A DNA stretch of 64,000 nucleotides, from positions 5,082,001 through 5,146,000 of the forward strand of contig NC_088314.1 in the NCBI RefSeq assembly GCF_910592395.1, written 5' to 3'. Of the stretch, positions 22,201 to 64,000 are shown in pieces (position 1 is the first letter of the stretch; every line of letters begins with the position of its first letter). Source of the DNA: Lineus longissimus. Lineage: Eukaryota; Nemertea; Pilidiophora; Heteronemertea; Lineidae. The position numbers were made by a program, and so were the translations under genes. The notes under the pieces were generated by a model. That model searched no databases. It was given only the letters and a program-made list of their open reading frames with translations, and was not told the origin of the DNA.

Positions 22201-22715
22201 TCTGCAGTGACCATTGGCCCCCATATAATTTCTCTGCTAGAACAGTCCCCTGGTTGTCTGCTGTGACTGTTGTCCCTGCCTCTCTACTTGTAGACAGTGT
22301 TCACTGTCTTCTGGTTGTCTGCAGTAACCATTGCCCCCATATCATTTCTCTGCTATGATAGTCCCCTGGTTGTCTGCAGTGACCATTGGCTCCCATATCA
22401 TTTCTCTGCTGGGACAGTCCCCTGGTTGTATGTTGTGACTGTTGTCCCTGTCTCTCTACTGGTAGACAGTGTTCACTGTCTTCTGGTTGTCTGCAGTGAC
22501 CATTGGCCCCATATAATTTCTCTGCAAGGATAGTCCCCTGGTAGTCTGCTGTGACTGTTGTCCCTGTCTCTCTACTGGTAGACAGTGTTCACTGACTTCT
22601 GGTTGTCTGCAGTCACCATTGACCCCCATATCATTTCTCTGCTAGGACAGTCCCCTGGTTGTCTGCTGTGACTGCTGTCCCTGTCTCTCTACTGGTAGAC
22701 AGTGTTCACTGTGTT
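19300..22715. mobile_element. Foldback-like structure: inverted arrays of a 117-bp minisatellite
   Basis: A ~117-bp monomer (marker TCTCTCTACTGGTAGACAG in one orientation) is repeated about 5 times in minus orientation at 19310-19885, about 3 times in minus orientation at 20230-20590, and about 17 times in plus orientation at 20790-22715. A second ~165-bp block occurs at 19886-20050 and inverted at 20590-20760. The arms could pair over more than 700 bases. Long inverted repeats built from tandem subrepeats are typical of foldback elements (Drosophila FB and Galileo, sea urchin TU). No transposase is seen, so this would be a non-autonomous copy. The long open frames through it are an artefact of the monomer being 39 codons long. 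Confidence 0.75.
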
Positions 22716-23315
22716 GACTGCATTGGAGTCTACGATAAGGAAGATAAATACTAGAATTGGCAAATTCACTGAAGTGAATCACCTGGCCACTCCTGGGTGC
22801 GACCAACACAGTCTTAGGCGGAATGAAAGGGAAGATGGGCATGGCCATTGGGGTGTTACAAAGTTGGAATGGCATGTTAATTTATAGGGTAAAAGATGAC
22901 CGACAAGTCCTGTTCCAAGACTATGCACAAAATCACCTTCTCATCAGAATTGGGCAAGACATTTTGGAAAACGAAACCAAAATGAAATTCAGTGCCCCCT
23001 CATGAATTGTTTAATCAGGGCTGTATTTAGAGGGAGGGGGCAGATTCCTTTTCCGCCTGGAGATAAGTTAGATACATATTGTCTCTCAATGATCTCTGCA
23101 GTGATGTTGCTGCAACATTCGTGAACTGAAGTGGTAGAGAAAAATCTGGAGTAAAAACAATACTGACCACACCACTATATGGTGGTGAGGTCATAATAAG
23201 CCATTATGCAATATGCAAGTCAGAATGTCACACTCAGGTGGGATATAGTGCGTGCGTGTGTGTGTGTGTTTTGGGGGAGGGATTAAATGAAAATACACTA
23301 GATGCATTATAAAAG
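22716..23315. other. Intergenic spacer between the minisatellite and the PKC 3' end
   Basis: No gene recognised. A GT microsatellite (about 23250-23270) followed by a G-rich run is present. The spacer lies between the tail-to-tail GSAP and PKC genes. Confidence 0.5.
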
Positions 23316-23321
23316 TTTATT
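23316..23321 (-). promoter_or_regulatory. Candidate distal polyadenylation signal of the PKC gene
   Basis: TTTATT on the plus strand gives AATAAA on the minus strand. It sits at the edge where the long non-coding stretch below the PKC stop codon gives way to repeat-like spacer. It would imply a 3' UTR of about 4.4 kb. Confidence 0.35.
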
Positions 23322-26300
23322 ACGTGAAGTCATAACAATATAACATAGCTGATTCCCATACATACATAATGAAGAGTCTCAATTCACGACAATTTAGAGG
23401 TTGGAAATCCGGTACTTCTAGAAGTTTCACAATGTATTTGGCACTTTTACATCTTCTATTCATATCATCACTTCCGCATGGTACTTTTCTTTTGATATTT
23501 CACTGGAGGTATTAAAATGAAAAGTGTCAAATATATTCTGGAACACCAAGCACATCCTTACATGCTAACAAAGGTTTTTGAACAGAATTGTACATCTAAA
23601 CCCAACCAAACTGACATGAAGTACACTCCTTAGGAAAGACTCTTCACAAAGGCCAATTCACAATTTACAATTTACAAACACGGCAAGATGGTGGAATTGT
23701 TCCTAGGGATGCTGGCGGACCTTAACAGCACAAATTAGATTTGTTTCTGTATTTTCTCATCAAGGGAAATCTGATGAACGGATGGTACATCAGTCAACAA
23801 TGTTTGGCTTAACTTTAACCTAATTAGCTCTAGTGAGGTAATCGGAACAAATTGTGAACAAAATTTTGATAAAATCTCATCACAAAGTAAAATATAATGG
23901 CGAGTCAAGTATTGGCATCTATTGAGGTTCAAAACATGGTAGAATAACATAGGCATAATGTGTTCTGGATGCTGCTATAAAATATGAGGTGGCAAGAAAA
24001 CAGAGACCTATCATTAGAGAAGTTTAGATTATGATCTGAGAAGAAGGTGGCATTTGATAGCAGCTGGATATCGCTTCCAAGTTGTCAAACAAGGACATGC
24101 TTAAGTGCTGAGGTCTGTCAAGGGACTGTATGGCATTGTTAAGGGAAATAACCTAATGTAATTATTCAGTGGGTGCTGTGATTTCAAGAGTGAGAATGTA
24201 TTTTAATTCAATGTATGGTATCTTTATTACCTAGGTTGGCTGTTCAGACAACGGTTGACTATTGATTTTGGACTGTTATTGAAAGATTTGAGAGGTTTCA
24301 GAGGGAGCACCGTCTGAAAAAACACGATATCAAACTTACTGTTGTACGGTTCTATTTTCCCAAATAGGTACCTCCGTGAAAAGGTTCATGGTTATAGTCC
24401 CATCACTTCATTCACTCAAAGTTTAATTCCAAAACGAGCAAGACTACTGTCATTAACAAGCAAAACACTGATATAACTGAAGTTGGCTGATTCCAAAGTG
24501 AGTGGAAGTTTGGTTCTAAAATGAACTAACACCATTTCCAAAACTTTGCCTCATGCCTACTGATTGAAAAATACTCCATATTCACTTCTGTAAGGTTAGC
24601 TGACGTTTAGGCCGAGGCACACCCTGCATAAGCATGTAGTTCTGTAGTTCAACAGCTTCATCTGCAATCAACCATGAGCCTGCTGGTTTTCTCGGGAGTT
24701 ATATATCCAAAACCACAATGATATCAGCAAGAAGACATAAATACTAGCCAGTGATCTTACAAATGTGAACACAGAGTATGTAGATCTACATGCTAGTTCT
24801 CTACCAATAAGAGGCTAAAAGTTACTTTCTTAAAAACTTTAAGAGCATCATATTACAGTGTCTATAATCTGAGAAAAAGTTCAACTTGAGAATTGCTCCT
24901 GTCAAAATTGCAAAGATTTTTACAACATATAGCGCCTTAATAATAACCTACTCTGACCACTATCTCTTACAATACTGCAATATAACATGTAATGTACATT
25001 TTAATTTATACATATATTTATAACAATTATATGCAAAAATACACTACAATATGAATCAAATTCGAAAATATACAGTCAATAATTCTTTTGATTACAACAG
25101 CATACCAAGAACATATCAAGACTACTCTTTATTTATTCTTGATTATCATTCTTATTTATACTCAATAATTAACCCCTTGTGCTCTGAGGGATAAATAATA
25201 TCAGCAAAAAACTTTATCCACCATGCAACAACTGTAATGATAATAACAATAACTAATCATTTTATACCAATACCCCATGGTCCAGTACCGCAGTGAAAGG
25301 GCTTTAAGATTATTATCATCCCCACATCCTCAGATGAAACAAATCACAAGAATCTGCATGAATATAAATTTGCAGACATTGACTTCATTGCTCCTTACCA
25401 AGAGTGTTTTAACAAGTGAAACCACAAACTCGGTACATTTTAAATATCCATACACACATTTTTCACAATTCAAAAAACCTTCGATACCATGCTTGCTGAG
25501 CTATATTACCATGTAGTTAAACTCATCCATCACACATTTGATGCAAACAACCTCAGTTATGAATTTCTTATACAGATGCCACTATCATGATTATACAGCT
25601 GCAGAAAAATACTGCATTACCAAGTGCTGAATAATACCCATTAAAATTTTATCGATACGATAGTATTACTTATTACTGATGCAAATAGAATTACAGTGCA
25701 CTACCTGATTTTACAATTAAGGTTGGTTGTAAGCTTTATTAAAATTCCAGGATAAAATAGTTACAAATTACAATAGCAATTTAAAAACATCAACTCAAGT
25801 TCGAACGAATTGTGAGATTGAAGCATCATAATATAAAATGGCCAGGAACACTGAGTTACAGCATGCCAATTTGAAGGTATGGAAAACCTACAAATGAAGC
25901 AATTTGGACAAGGCATAACACAAATTTTAAGTTAATCAGGCTGAATTTGAATACCTAAGGGAAAAGGACATCAGTTTTGACAAAACTGTATGCATAATAT
26001 TTTGTTGTTTTTTTGTTTGACTTAAAAGTACAATGCTAATGCCAAGTCCTGTCATGTTACATACATTTGTTGCTGGGACAAATACTGCAATATCATCAGA
26101 AACTATTTAGCGTTCCCAAAATCTGCTGCGGAACAAATCACTTTACCACGCTTGCAATAGATAAAACATAAACGAATTGCGTAATCAAAGTGCATTTTAT
26201 AATTTCTCTCACTACATGTATAAGTGATATTGAATTGTGTGTTCTCTATGCATTTTGTTCATCAACATCATTAGAAGCAACATCCTTTTCTAAAAGTGTC

Positions 26301-27767
26301 CCAATAGCGAAATACAATTTTTACATGACTGTGTTTTGGAACATGTGAACATAAGTTACATTTCATTCATTTCAAATGCGTACCACAAAAAAAGAACCAT
26401 TACATCACAGCATACATGGCAAATCATATTAAGCAGAAAGTTAGTCAGTCGCCCTCTTTGATAGTCAACAGTAAGTCTCTTGGGCAATCTCAGCTTTTTG
26501 GATTTCTATGACATACATCAAAGACACCGTACGTATATACATGTTAACATAAATGAGGGCATAACTCGTTCGCTAACTCTCTGGGTTTGGGGTCTCCACT
26601 GAGATGTCATGGAATTGCCCCCCCCCCCACCACCATCACCACCTCTTTGTGATATGATTTATTTTCCAATGTTGTTCCACATTACGTCCTGAAAGTCTAA
26701 GTGAATCCCAGTCGTAAGTTGGAAGTTAGAGCCAGTCATGGACCTCAGCAAAGTTGGACATATGCCTGAGTATATATATTCAGTTGTTACCAAGATGAAT
26801 TAACAAAGAAGTTTTCATTAATTCATTACATTTCTTAAAATACGAACCAATCATGTGTAAGTTGTGCTGCCTTCACCTACATGTACATAAATACCTTGAA
26901 CATTATCATTACGCCCTTTTGACAGTACTGGTCACAATTGAAATACCTTTCCCTTTGCGCATGTTGTTGTCTGACTTAGCATGCACACAGATTACAAGTG
27001 CATATATCGCATGCATGTAATGTGCTTTTACAAATCTAAAACTACCAGTCATCCTGTTAAGCTATTGAACAGTAGTGAAGTAAACAGAATTAGCATATCC
27101 TAGGCTGGCACATTAGCTGCCTGCAGTCAAGGTATGTTAATTGTAACCAGTACTGTCCACAATGAAAGAAGAATCAGTCAGTAAACAATGAGTTAAGTCT
27201 ACTAGGTATGAGTTAACAATTTTAACAAAATATAGTACCGGGAGAGAACATATACATGTACACATCTAATATTATTTCACAGATTTATCGAAGCAAGTGA
27301 CTGAAAGCATGAGCTTTTTTCACAATCTTATCAGACTTGTGTCACATAGAGCAATCCTTTTTTACAATAAACTTTATAATGAGAACTTTTTACATGACTT
27401 ATTATCACTTGTATATACTGCAAACCAGGTCATTTTCATGACTTTAAAAGTTACGCAAATGCTTCTTCACATCATCCTGAATTTCACAAAATCATCATAC
27501 ATGTATTTTTCTTCCTGTTTTTATTTTCATTTTGTTTCTGATGACGAAAATTGTTTAAAAAAAAGTCAGTGAAAATTGCAAGGTTTACAGTAGTTGTTGC
27601 ACCACATCAATTTGATTTACAGAAGCAGTAGTGTTTCTCAGATTCCCACCAAGTTGCCAAAATCACATGTATGATATACACAATAACACAAATAATATAC
27701 AAGTAAGTCAGGCCAACTTAAATTGAAACATGAGCTCTAAGTTTGTCCTATTATTGATTTATTGCGG
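23322..27767 (-). other. Probable long 3' UTR of the PKC gene (distal C-terminal exon)
   Basis: AT-rich, strand-asymmetric, without coding similarity on either strand. It contains many TACATGTA-type motifs and a poly-C run at about 26619-26631. It follows directly after the stop of the distal C-terminal exon. Another AATAAA on the minus strand at 27758-27763 overlaps the first bases after the stop and could be used for a very short UTR. Confidence 0.45.
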
Positions 27768-59012
<31,245 letters not shown>

Positions 59013-62000
59013 CTGCAAAGAGAAAGGTGCAAAGTTGGTGAGAAAGTGATTCATATAAAACTTGTTGGTAATCGTTCAAATTTGGGAGTCACTGGGCCTA
59101 TTTGGCACCACTCTGGAAAGAGCAGCGAGATGCATTTAACCGCTGAAAAAGGCATGAAGAGGAAGTTGGTCATGCTGTAACAAAGGATTAGGGAATGCCC
59201 AGCATCTCCTCCACAATTGGACCAACTAGAGCCTAGGCTCTCCATTGGTCTTACTCTACCCCTTCAGATCATTTTCACTATAGTGCCACCTTGATTTGCC
59301 GGCTTTGAAAAACTTGGTTGCACACCTCAGCTGAGTGGAAGATTTTGACTGTTTATGAAGCAAGTGAGGTACTGCGAATTCTTGTATGGTGTACTGAACA
59401 GGGAGGTACTGCACATGGAGATACTCTCAGCAGTTAAAAAGTTAAATGAGACAGACCTGGCTGGACCTGGCAATAAGATTCGGGTCTTCCTTGATATTTT
59501 TTCTCTCCCCATTCAACAGAATGTACACAAGAACCCAGCTCATGTGATATCATAAATCACAAAAAGATCAGCTTGATCTAATGCCAACTAATTTTGAGGC
59601 AACATTTTTACAGCAACCCAATAAGCAGATTTTTCTTATCTCGACATAATAGATGCATCTTGGGAAAGAGGAAAGATGAAATCTTTGATCTGTCGCAGCT
59701 ATGTCATCCAACGATCTTCAAATTGCCGGGTCATCAATCATTTCCTTATGTTCGATGCAAATCTTTTTAATCTGAAGTTAATTCTATGATTTAGCGTCTG
59801 CAGCCTACGATTTAACGCAATTTTTTAAAGGTAGAAATGGAAACGAGCATTACTATTCTGAAAGGCGGATTTATGTTGAGTTTGATATTCAGAATTTGGA
59901 AAATACCACATTATAATCATCAATGGTTACAGGAGTATGTTAAAATAAAAGCCAGTGTTAACTTAGTGTACTTGGTTACAGTCATATCCGAACTGATTAA
60001 CTTGTGTAACAATGTGTGCGCAAGAAGAAATATCAGAATGATTGAAGATCCATATTCCATACAACTAGTAATAACATGAATGAGTAGCTCGATACATCAT
60101 AAGGTTATAGCCAAGCTAATATTTGAGTTAGATAGAGCGCTCTGCCAAGTTGGACATATTCTTAGGTGGGAATTGATGTTTTTCCCAAAGACTCGTTCAC
60201 ACCGGGAACCTTGCCTTCTTACGGTAGTACTGTGCACAAAAAATGTCGCTGAACTGCCTGCCCAGTTGTTCGAAAGCATGTTAGATCATAACGTTATGAC
60301 ATGTCATTTCATGTACATCAGTCAACATAATATGATATGTCAAAAGTATGTTATATGCAAACAAGATTTCTAACAACCAGGTCCTGGCTGTCGAGTCTAC
60401 TATCAAGAATCAGCGCCACCAACAAAATCATATTTCTCAAGAAGAAGTCCGCCTCTGGTGATTTGATGTTGCTGAACTTGCTGAACGAATCTCCAGGGTG
60501 CCATGAATCTGATAAAGAATGATGATAAACGAGGAAGCTTAGAATGAAGCTCAATATCCAAGTTGAATAGGTGGCTCTGTATGAAAAATTTCACGTCCAG
60601 CTATCTTACAGAATCTATATATCATATTTGATCAAAAAGATTAGACCCAGGACATGGCACCAACAATGGCTGGCCAGTGGCTCGAACATTTCAAAAAAAT
60701 TGCAATTTAACAGGAGATAGATGATTGCCATAAGAAGAAATAGCAAGTTGGACAAACTTCATTGTAAATGTTGAACACATTCGACTATATTTGTGTCGAC
60801 TTAGGCACAAAAAACTCTACACTTCAAGTGGCAAGCAGCACTAAAGATTTGAATTATGAGAGTTACTGGAAATACACAAGCCATAGAAAAAGTTTCACTT
60901 GAGTTTGATAGTTGGTTGCTCTCAGAAAATTAGCAGCTCTGACAAACTGTTCTCACCACCAACGGCATTGTCCACAATGATTTGCAGACTTGGCCGTACA
61001 AAAAAGCTTCCTTCCAAGTGGTCAACAGCTCGAAGCTTTGTGTTCTTAGAGTGACAGGAAACAAATTGCATGTCCACATTGGGCTAGATGGCTATCTATT
61101 ATGCATTGTTTAGACGAATCCATCTAATTCTATATTTATTATACGGTTTACGCATGTCTGAGAGATTCCACACACACTATATCAAAACTTCAACAGACTG
61201 GGCCGGGAGGGGATGCATTGGAGCTTGCAACACTACCAACAAGCAATTTATATCGCAGATACCTGCGATTATATTGTGCACCATACTGCGTGATAGTTGA
61301 GCCACCTATCATCGACGGTGTGAAACTTCATCTAGACCACTTGGCCTGCCTATAGTCTTGTTTGATTCCAATACCAGTTTATATCATCCTCACTATGCCA
61401 GGTGAATTCAACCCTGGCAACAAGTACTGGTGACATTTCAAGGTTTCTTAATGATTTTCTCTTGCTTGGAAATTGTGTCTGACAAGTGAACAAAGTCCCC
61501 AAAGACAGCATCACAAGGCGGCAATCCAACACCAGCAAACCAATTTATGGACATGAATTGCACCCAGAGCATTATTTTGATACATGTAGACAACCCTCAA
61601 TTAATGACATTAGCCATCATCATTTGACTGGCACTCAAAAGACCATTAGGGAAAGCAAGTTAGCCACATTACTACTTGGTTGTGCTTAAGGACATTTAAG
61701 ATATTGCAAATGGAATGATGATGTTTAGTTACTGCTGGTGTACGAACGCACAGGGCAATACTGATGAGTCCATTGATCATATACTTTTGTTATGCAGGGA
61801 CGCAAAATCAGCGAAAAATGAAATGCCCACAGAAATTAGGCAGTTTACAATGTGTTCATAACCTGGAAAGCCCTCATCTGAAATTCATCAATACCAGCCT
61901 CACCTCATTCCCTTATTTCCAGCATCAAACTTGGATACTTTTTACCGAGAGAAGAATGATGTCTTTTGAAGTGCTCGCCACAGCAGTAAGATAGTGGTAG

Positions 62001-64000
62001 ATGATGTCATTGAGATGCCATTTAGTCTCAACTTCCCTTCTTTGTTGCTTGTACCTTGGAGATCATCGTCATTTGGAAGCAAATCCTTCTACATTCGTCT
62101 TATTTGTGCCACTACAGTTATCCCACAATAAGTGCTACTTAACTTTTGCCGTCACTTGATAATCAACAACAACTCTAGAACACTTACTCTCAAATTGTTA
62201 TCTCACATATTCATACACAGATCAGTAGTCTAACCAACACCGGCAGCACTATTTCAAAGGAATGAAGTTATATCGAGAATGAAAATGACAAAGCTACGAT
62301 TTAGAATATTGTTGACAGACTCCGATTTCAGTCCACGCCTTGTAACATGGACGTCATGACTACTCTTTGAAGAACGTCATGTTCAGTTCGCAGCCTGTGA
62401 TTATGAAGTTACATTGAATTTTTTTCTTCGGTATTGTATTGCCGCCCACTTTTCTGAACATCATGCTTTCATTGATTAGCTGCAGCCAACGAAAGTCAAG
62501 CCAACTTCAAGACACTGGCCATACTGAAAGAGTCCTCAAACTGGCTCGAGGCCATATTGAAAGAGTCCTCAAACTGGCTCTAGGCCATATTGAAAGAGTT
62601 CTCAAACTGGCTCTAGGCCATATTGAAAGAGTCCTCAAACTGCCTATACCACAGAAAATAATCAAATGGGCTCTTGCAAATAACTGAGGAATGACCGATA
62701 TGAAGGACTATATCCATTACTCTATATTTTTGGATACACCCTGTATATTTGGGAATTTGAGATTGCATGGTACACCTTTGTTGCTCATAACAAGCAGTTC
62801 CTCATCATTATGAGGAAAAGGATTCGGTGCGCAAAGCAAGTGACCACTTTTGGGTCGTCATAGCAACACGCTATAACATGTATAACTGTCAAATCCGACA
62901 TATCTAAATGGGCGATTCTGGGAACTTACTGCCATCTGAACCACAAAGAAAGGAGATAGAGTTATCATGACGCCTTTGGCTTCATACGGCAGTCTATCGA
63001 GTCAGCAAAGATGTCTTTCTTTCCTGCCAATGCCTTCTTGGCAGTGGTTTTGCCATCCGGAAACCCTCTTCTTTAAATCAGGTTGAAAGCATATGTTGCT
63101 TTGCTTTTTCATTTATGATGTGTCAAAAGCAGATTCTCTGTGGATTATGCCTATAATCAAGTATAGATTAAAGATATCTAATCTATATTTGCTATACTAT
63201 ATCAAGATTGAACTGTTTTAGAATAGAAATTGATACTTCCCTGCCAATATGGATCGTCTCACATGACACCTGCTCTGGTGCAGCTGTTATTTCCCCCAAA
63301 CCTTGGCTGCTGCCTCAGTTTGACCGACATTTCAGCTCCACCCTCGTGGTGTTTGGTGAGACACCCAATACCCCCAGTTCCGTATCAATTCCTTAAACCA
63401 AGATGTCACATCATATTGAGTAAGATTATATAAAACACAGGATCACTATGCATGAACGATTCCTCTATAAATAAGAGATGTCCAATTTCACGGGCGCGAA
63501 ATCAAATCTAAAGAACGAAAACTTTCCATCATACTTCCCATCCGACCAGAAAAAAGCTATCATCATTACTAATCACATTAGGCTGACCATTTTTGACTTG
63601 TCATGTAATAAAATAACTTTATCACCTTGCGGTTGTCATGGAAACCAAACACAATCTCCTAACAGTTTTGTCGAATTATCAAGTGCCAACTCGAGCGATG
63701 GATGATAACGGACATGACAGAGTTTTTAGCATAGTATAAAACAAAAGGTCAGAGTATACATGTATAACATGTTTGCAGGTAGATAGAGTAGTTCTGTATA
63801 TCATCATCATCGTCATATATTCAAGGTTATGGAGCAAAAGTATGGAGCAACAATTTGACATATATAAAGAGATTGTATAGAGCCTATATCATCACAACCT
63901 TCAATAGTGAGAAAAGAAATGCGACACCACGAGCTCACAACCTTGTTCATCCACCTACGATAATGACTTTGATCGATGATGAGAGATTGAACGGTCCCAA
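59013..64000 (-). other. Upstream intron or 5' flank of the PKC gene
   Basis: 5 kb searched for the missing first C2 exon (a peptide of the type PFCxVKxKE with a phase-1 donor). None was convincing. A 33-bp unit repeated four times is at 62517-62648. Other open frames are short and unrecognised. Confidence 0.4.
62517..62648. repeat. 33-bp tandem repeat, four copies
   Basis: The unit GGCCATATTGAAAGAGTCCT plus 13 bases starts at 62517, 62550, 62583 and 62616, with one to three differences per copy. It gives an 11-residue repeated peptide in one frame but no convincing gene. Confidence 0.9.

Noticed and set aside
19218-22358. Repeated peptides of 60-207 codons (SLLVDSVHCLLVVCSDH type)
   Set aside because: They are translations of a 117-bp minisatellite with variable frames and no splice or start context.
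60403-60594. Minus-strand MAPWRFVQQV frame as the missing first PKC exon (human delta begins MAPFLR)
   Set aside because: Only the first three residues match; the rest lacks the C2 strand pattern and no donor gives the needed phase with C2 similarity.
62439-62687. 82-codon frame with four GHIERVLKLAL repeats
   Set aside because: It results from a 33-bp tandem repeat, starts without ATG, and has no flanking coding signal.
62940-63075. Minus-strand frame with KTTAKKALAGKKDIF as a possible upstream exon
   Set aside because: No similarity to a PKC N-terminus, and no suitable start and donor.

Overview
The window is animal nuclear DNA of about 64 kb. It is AT-rich and intron-rich, with GT-AG introns, long 3' untranslated regions and many diverged repeats. 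Protein similarity and the repeat families (a CGT-rich element bounded by AGCTCACCTC, tRNA-derived SINEs, a non-LTR retrotransposon tail) suggest a marine lophotrochozoan such as a mollusc, brachiopod or annelid. That placement is an inference. No rRNA, true tRNA, CRISPR or virus was seen.

Layout: (1) 1-5880, plus strand: the last three coding exons of a GRIP-type multi-PDZ scaffold, ending with PDZ7, and a long 3' UTR. (2) 6122-7203, minus strand: an intact one-exon gene resembling the UPF0739/C1orf74 family. (3) 7643-18135, plus strand: a complete gamma-secretase activating protein gene (GSAP/pigeon). I resolved it into 27 exons whose phases all join, giving 981 codons plus stop. It is head-to-head with gene 2 across about 0.5 kb. 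(4) 19200-22715, intergenic: inverted arrays of a 117-bp minisatellite around a second inverted block, resembling a foldback transposon. (5) 23316-59012 and beyond, minus strand: a novel-type protein kinase C of the delta/theta class, complete except for its first exon(s). Its order is C2, pseudosubstrate, C1A, C1B, hinge, kinase, C-tail. GSAP and the PKC gene lie tail to tail.

The most interesting content is in the PKC gene. Two separate exons are present as tandem duplicates, all in phase 0. The hinge/glycine-loop exon occurs twice with only 54 bp between copies, which favours mutually exclusive use. The C-terminal exon occurs twice, each copy with its own turn motif, hydrophobic motif and stop codon. 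One gene could therefore make four kinases differing in hinge and C-tail. The C1B domain also has Val where the Trp/Tyr that sets diacylglycerol affinity normally sits.

The four genes need not act in one pathway. GRIP proteins and PKC both act at membranes and synapses, and GSAP modulates gamma-secretase, but the adjacency alone is not evidence for a functional cluster.
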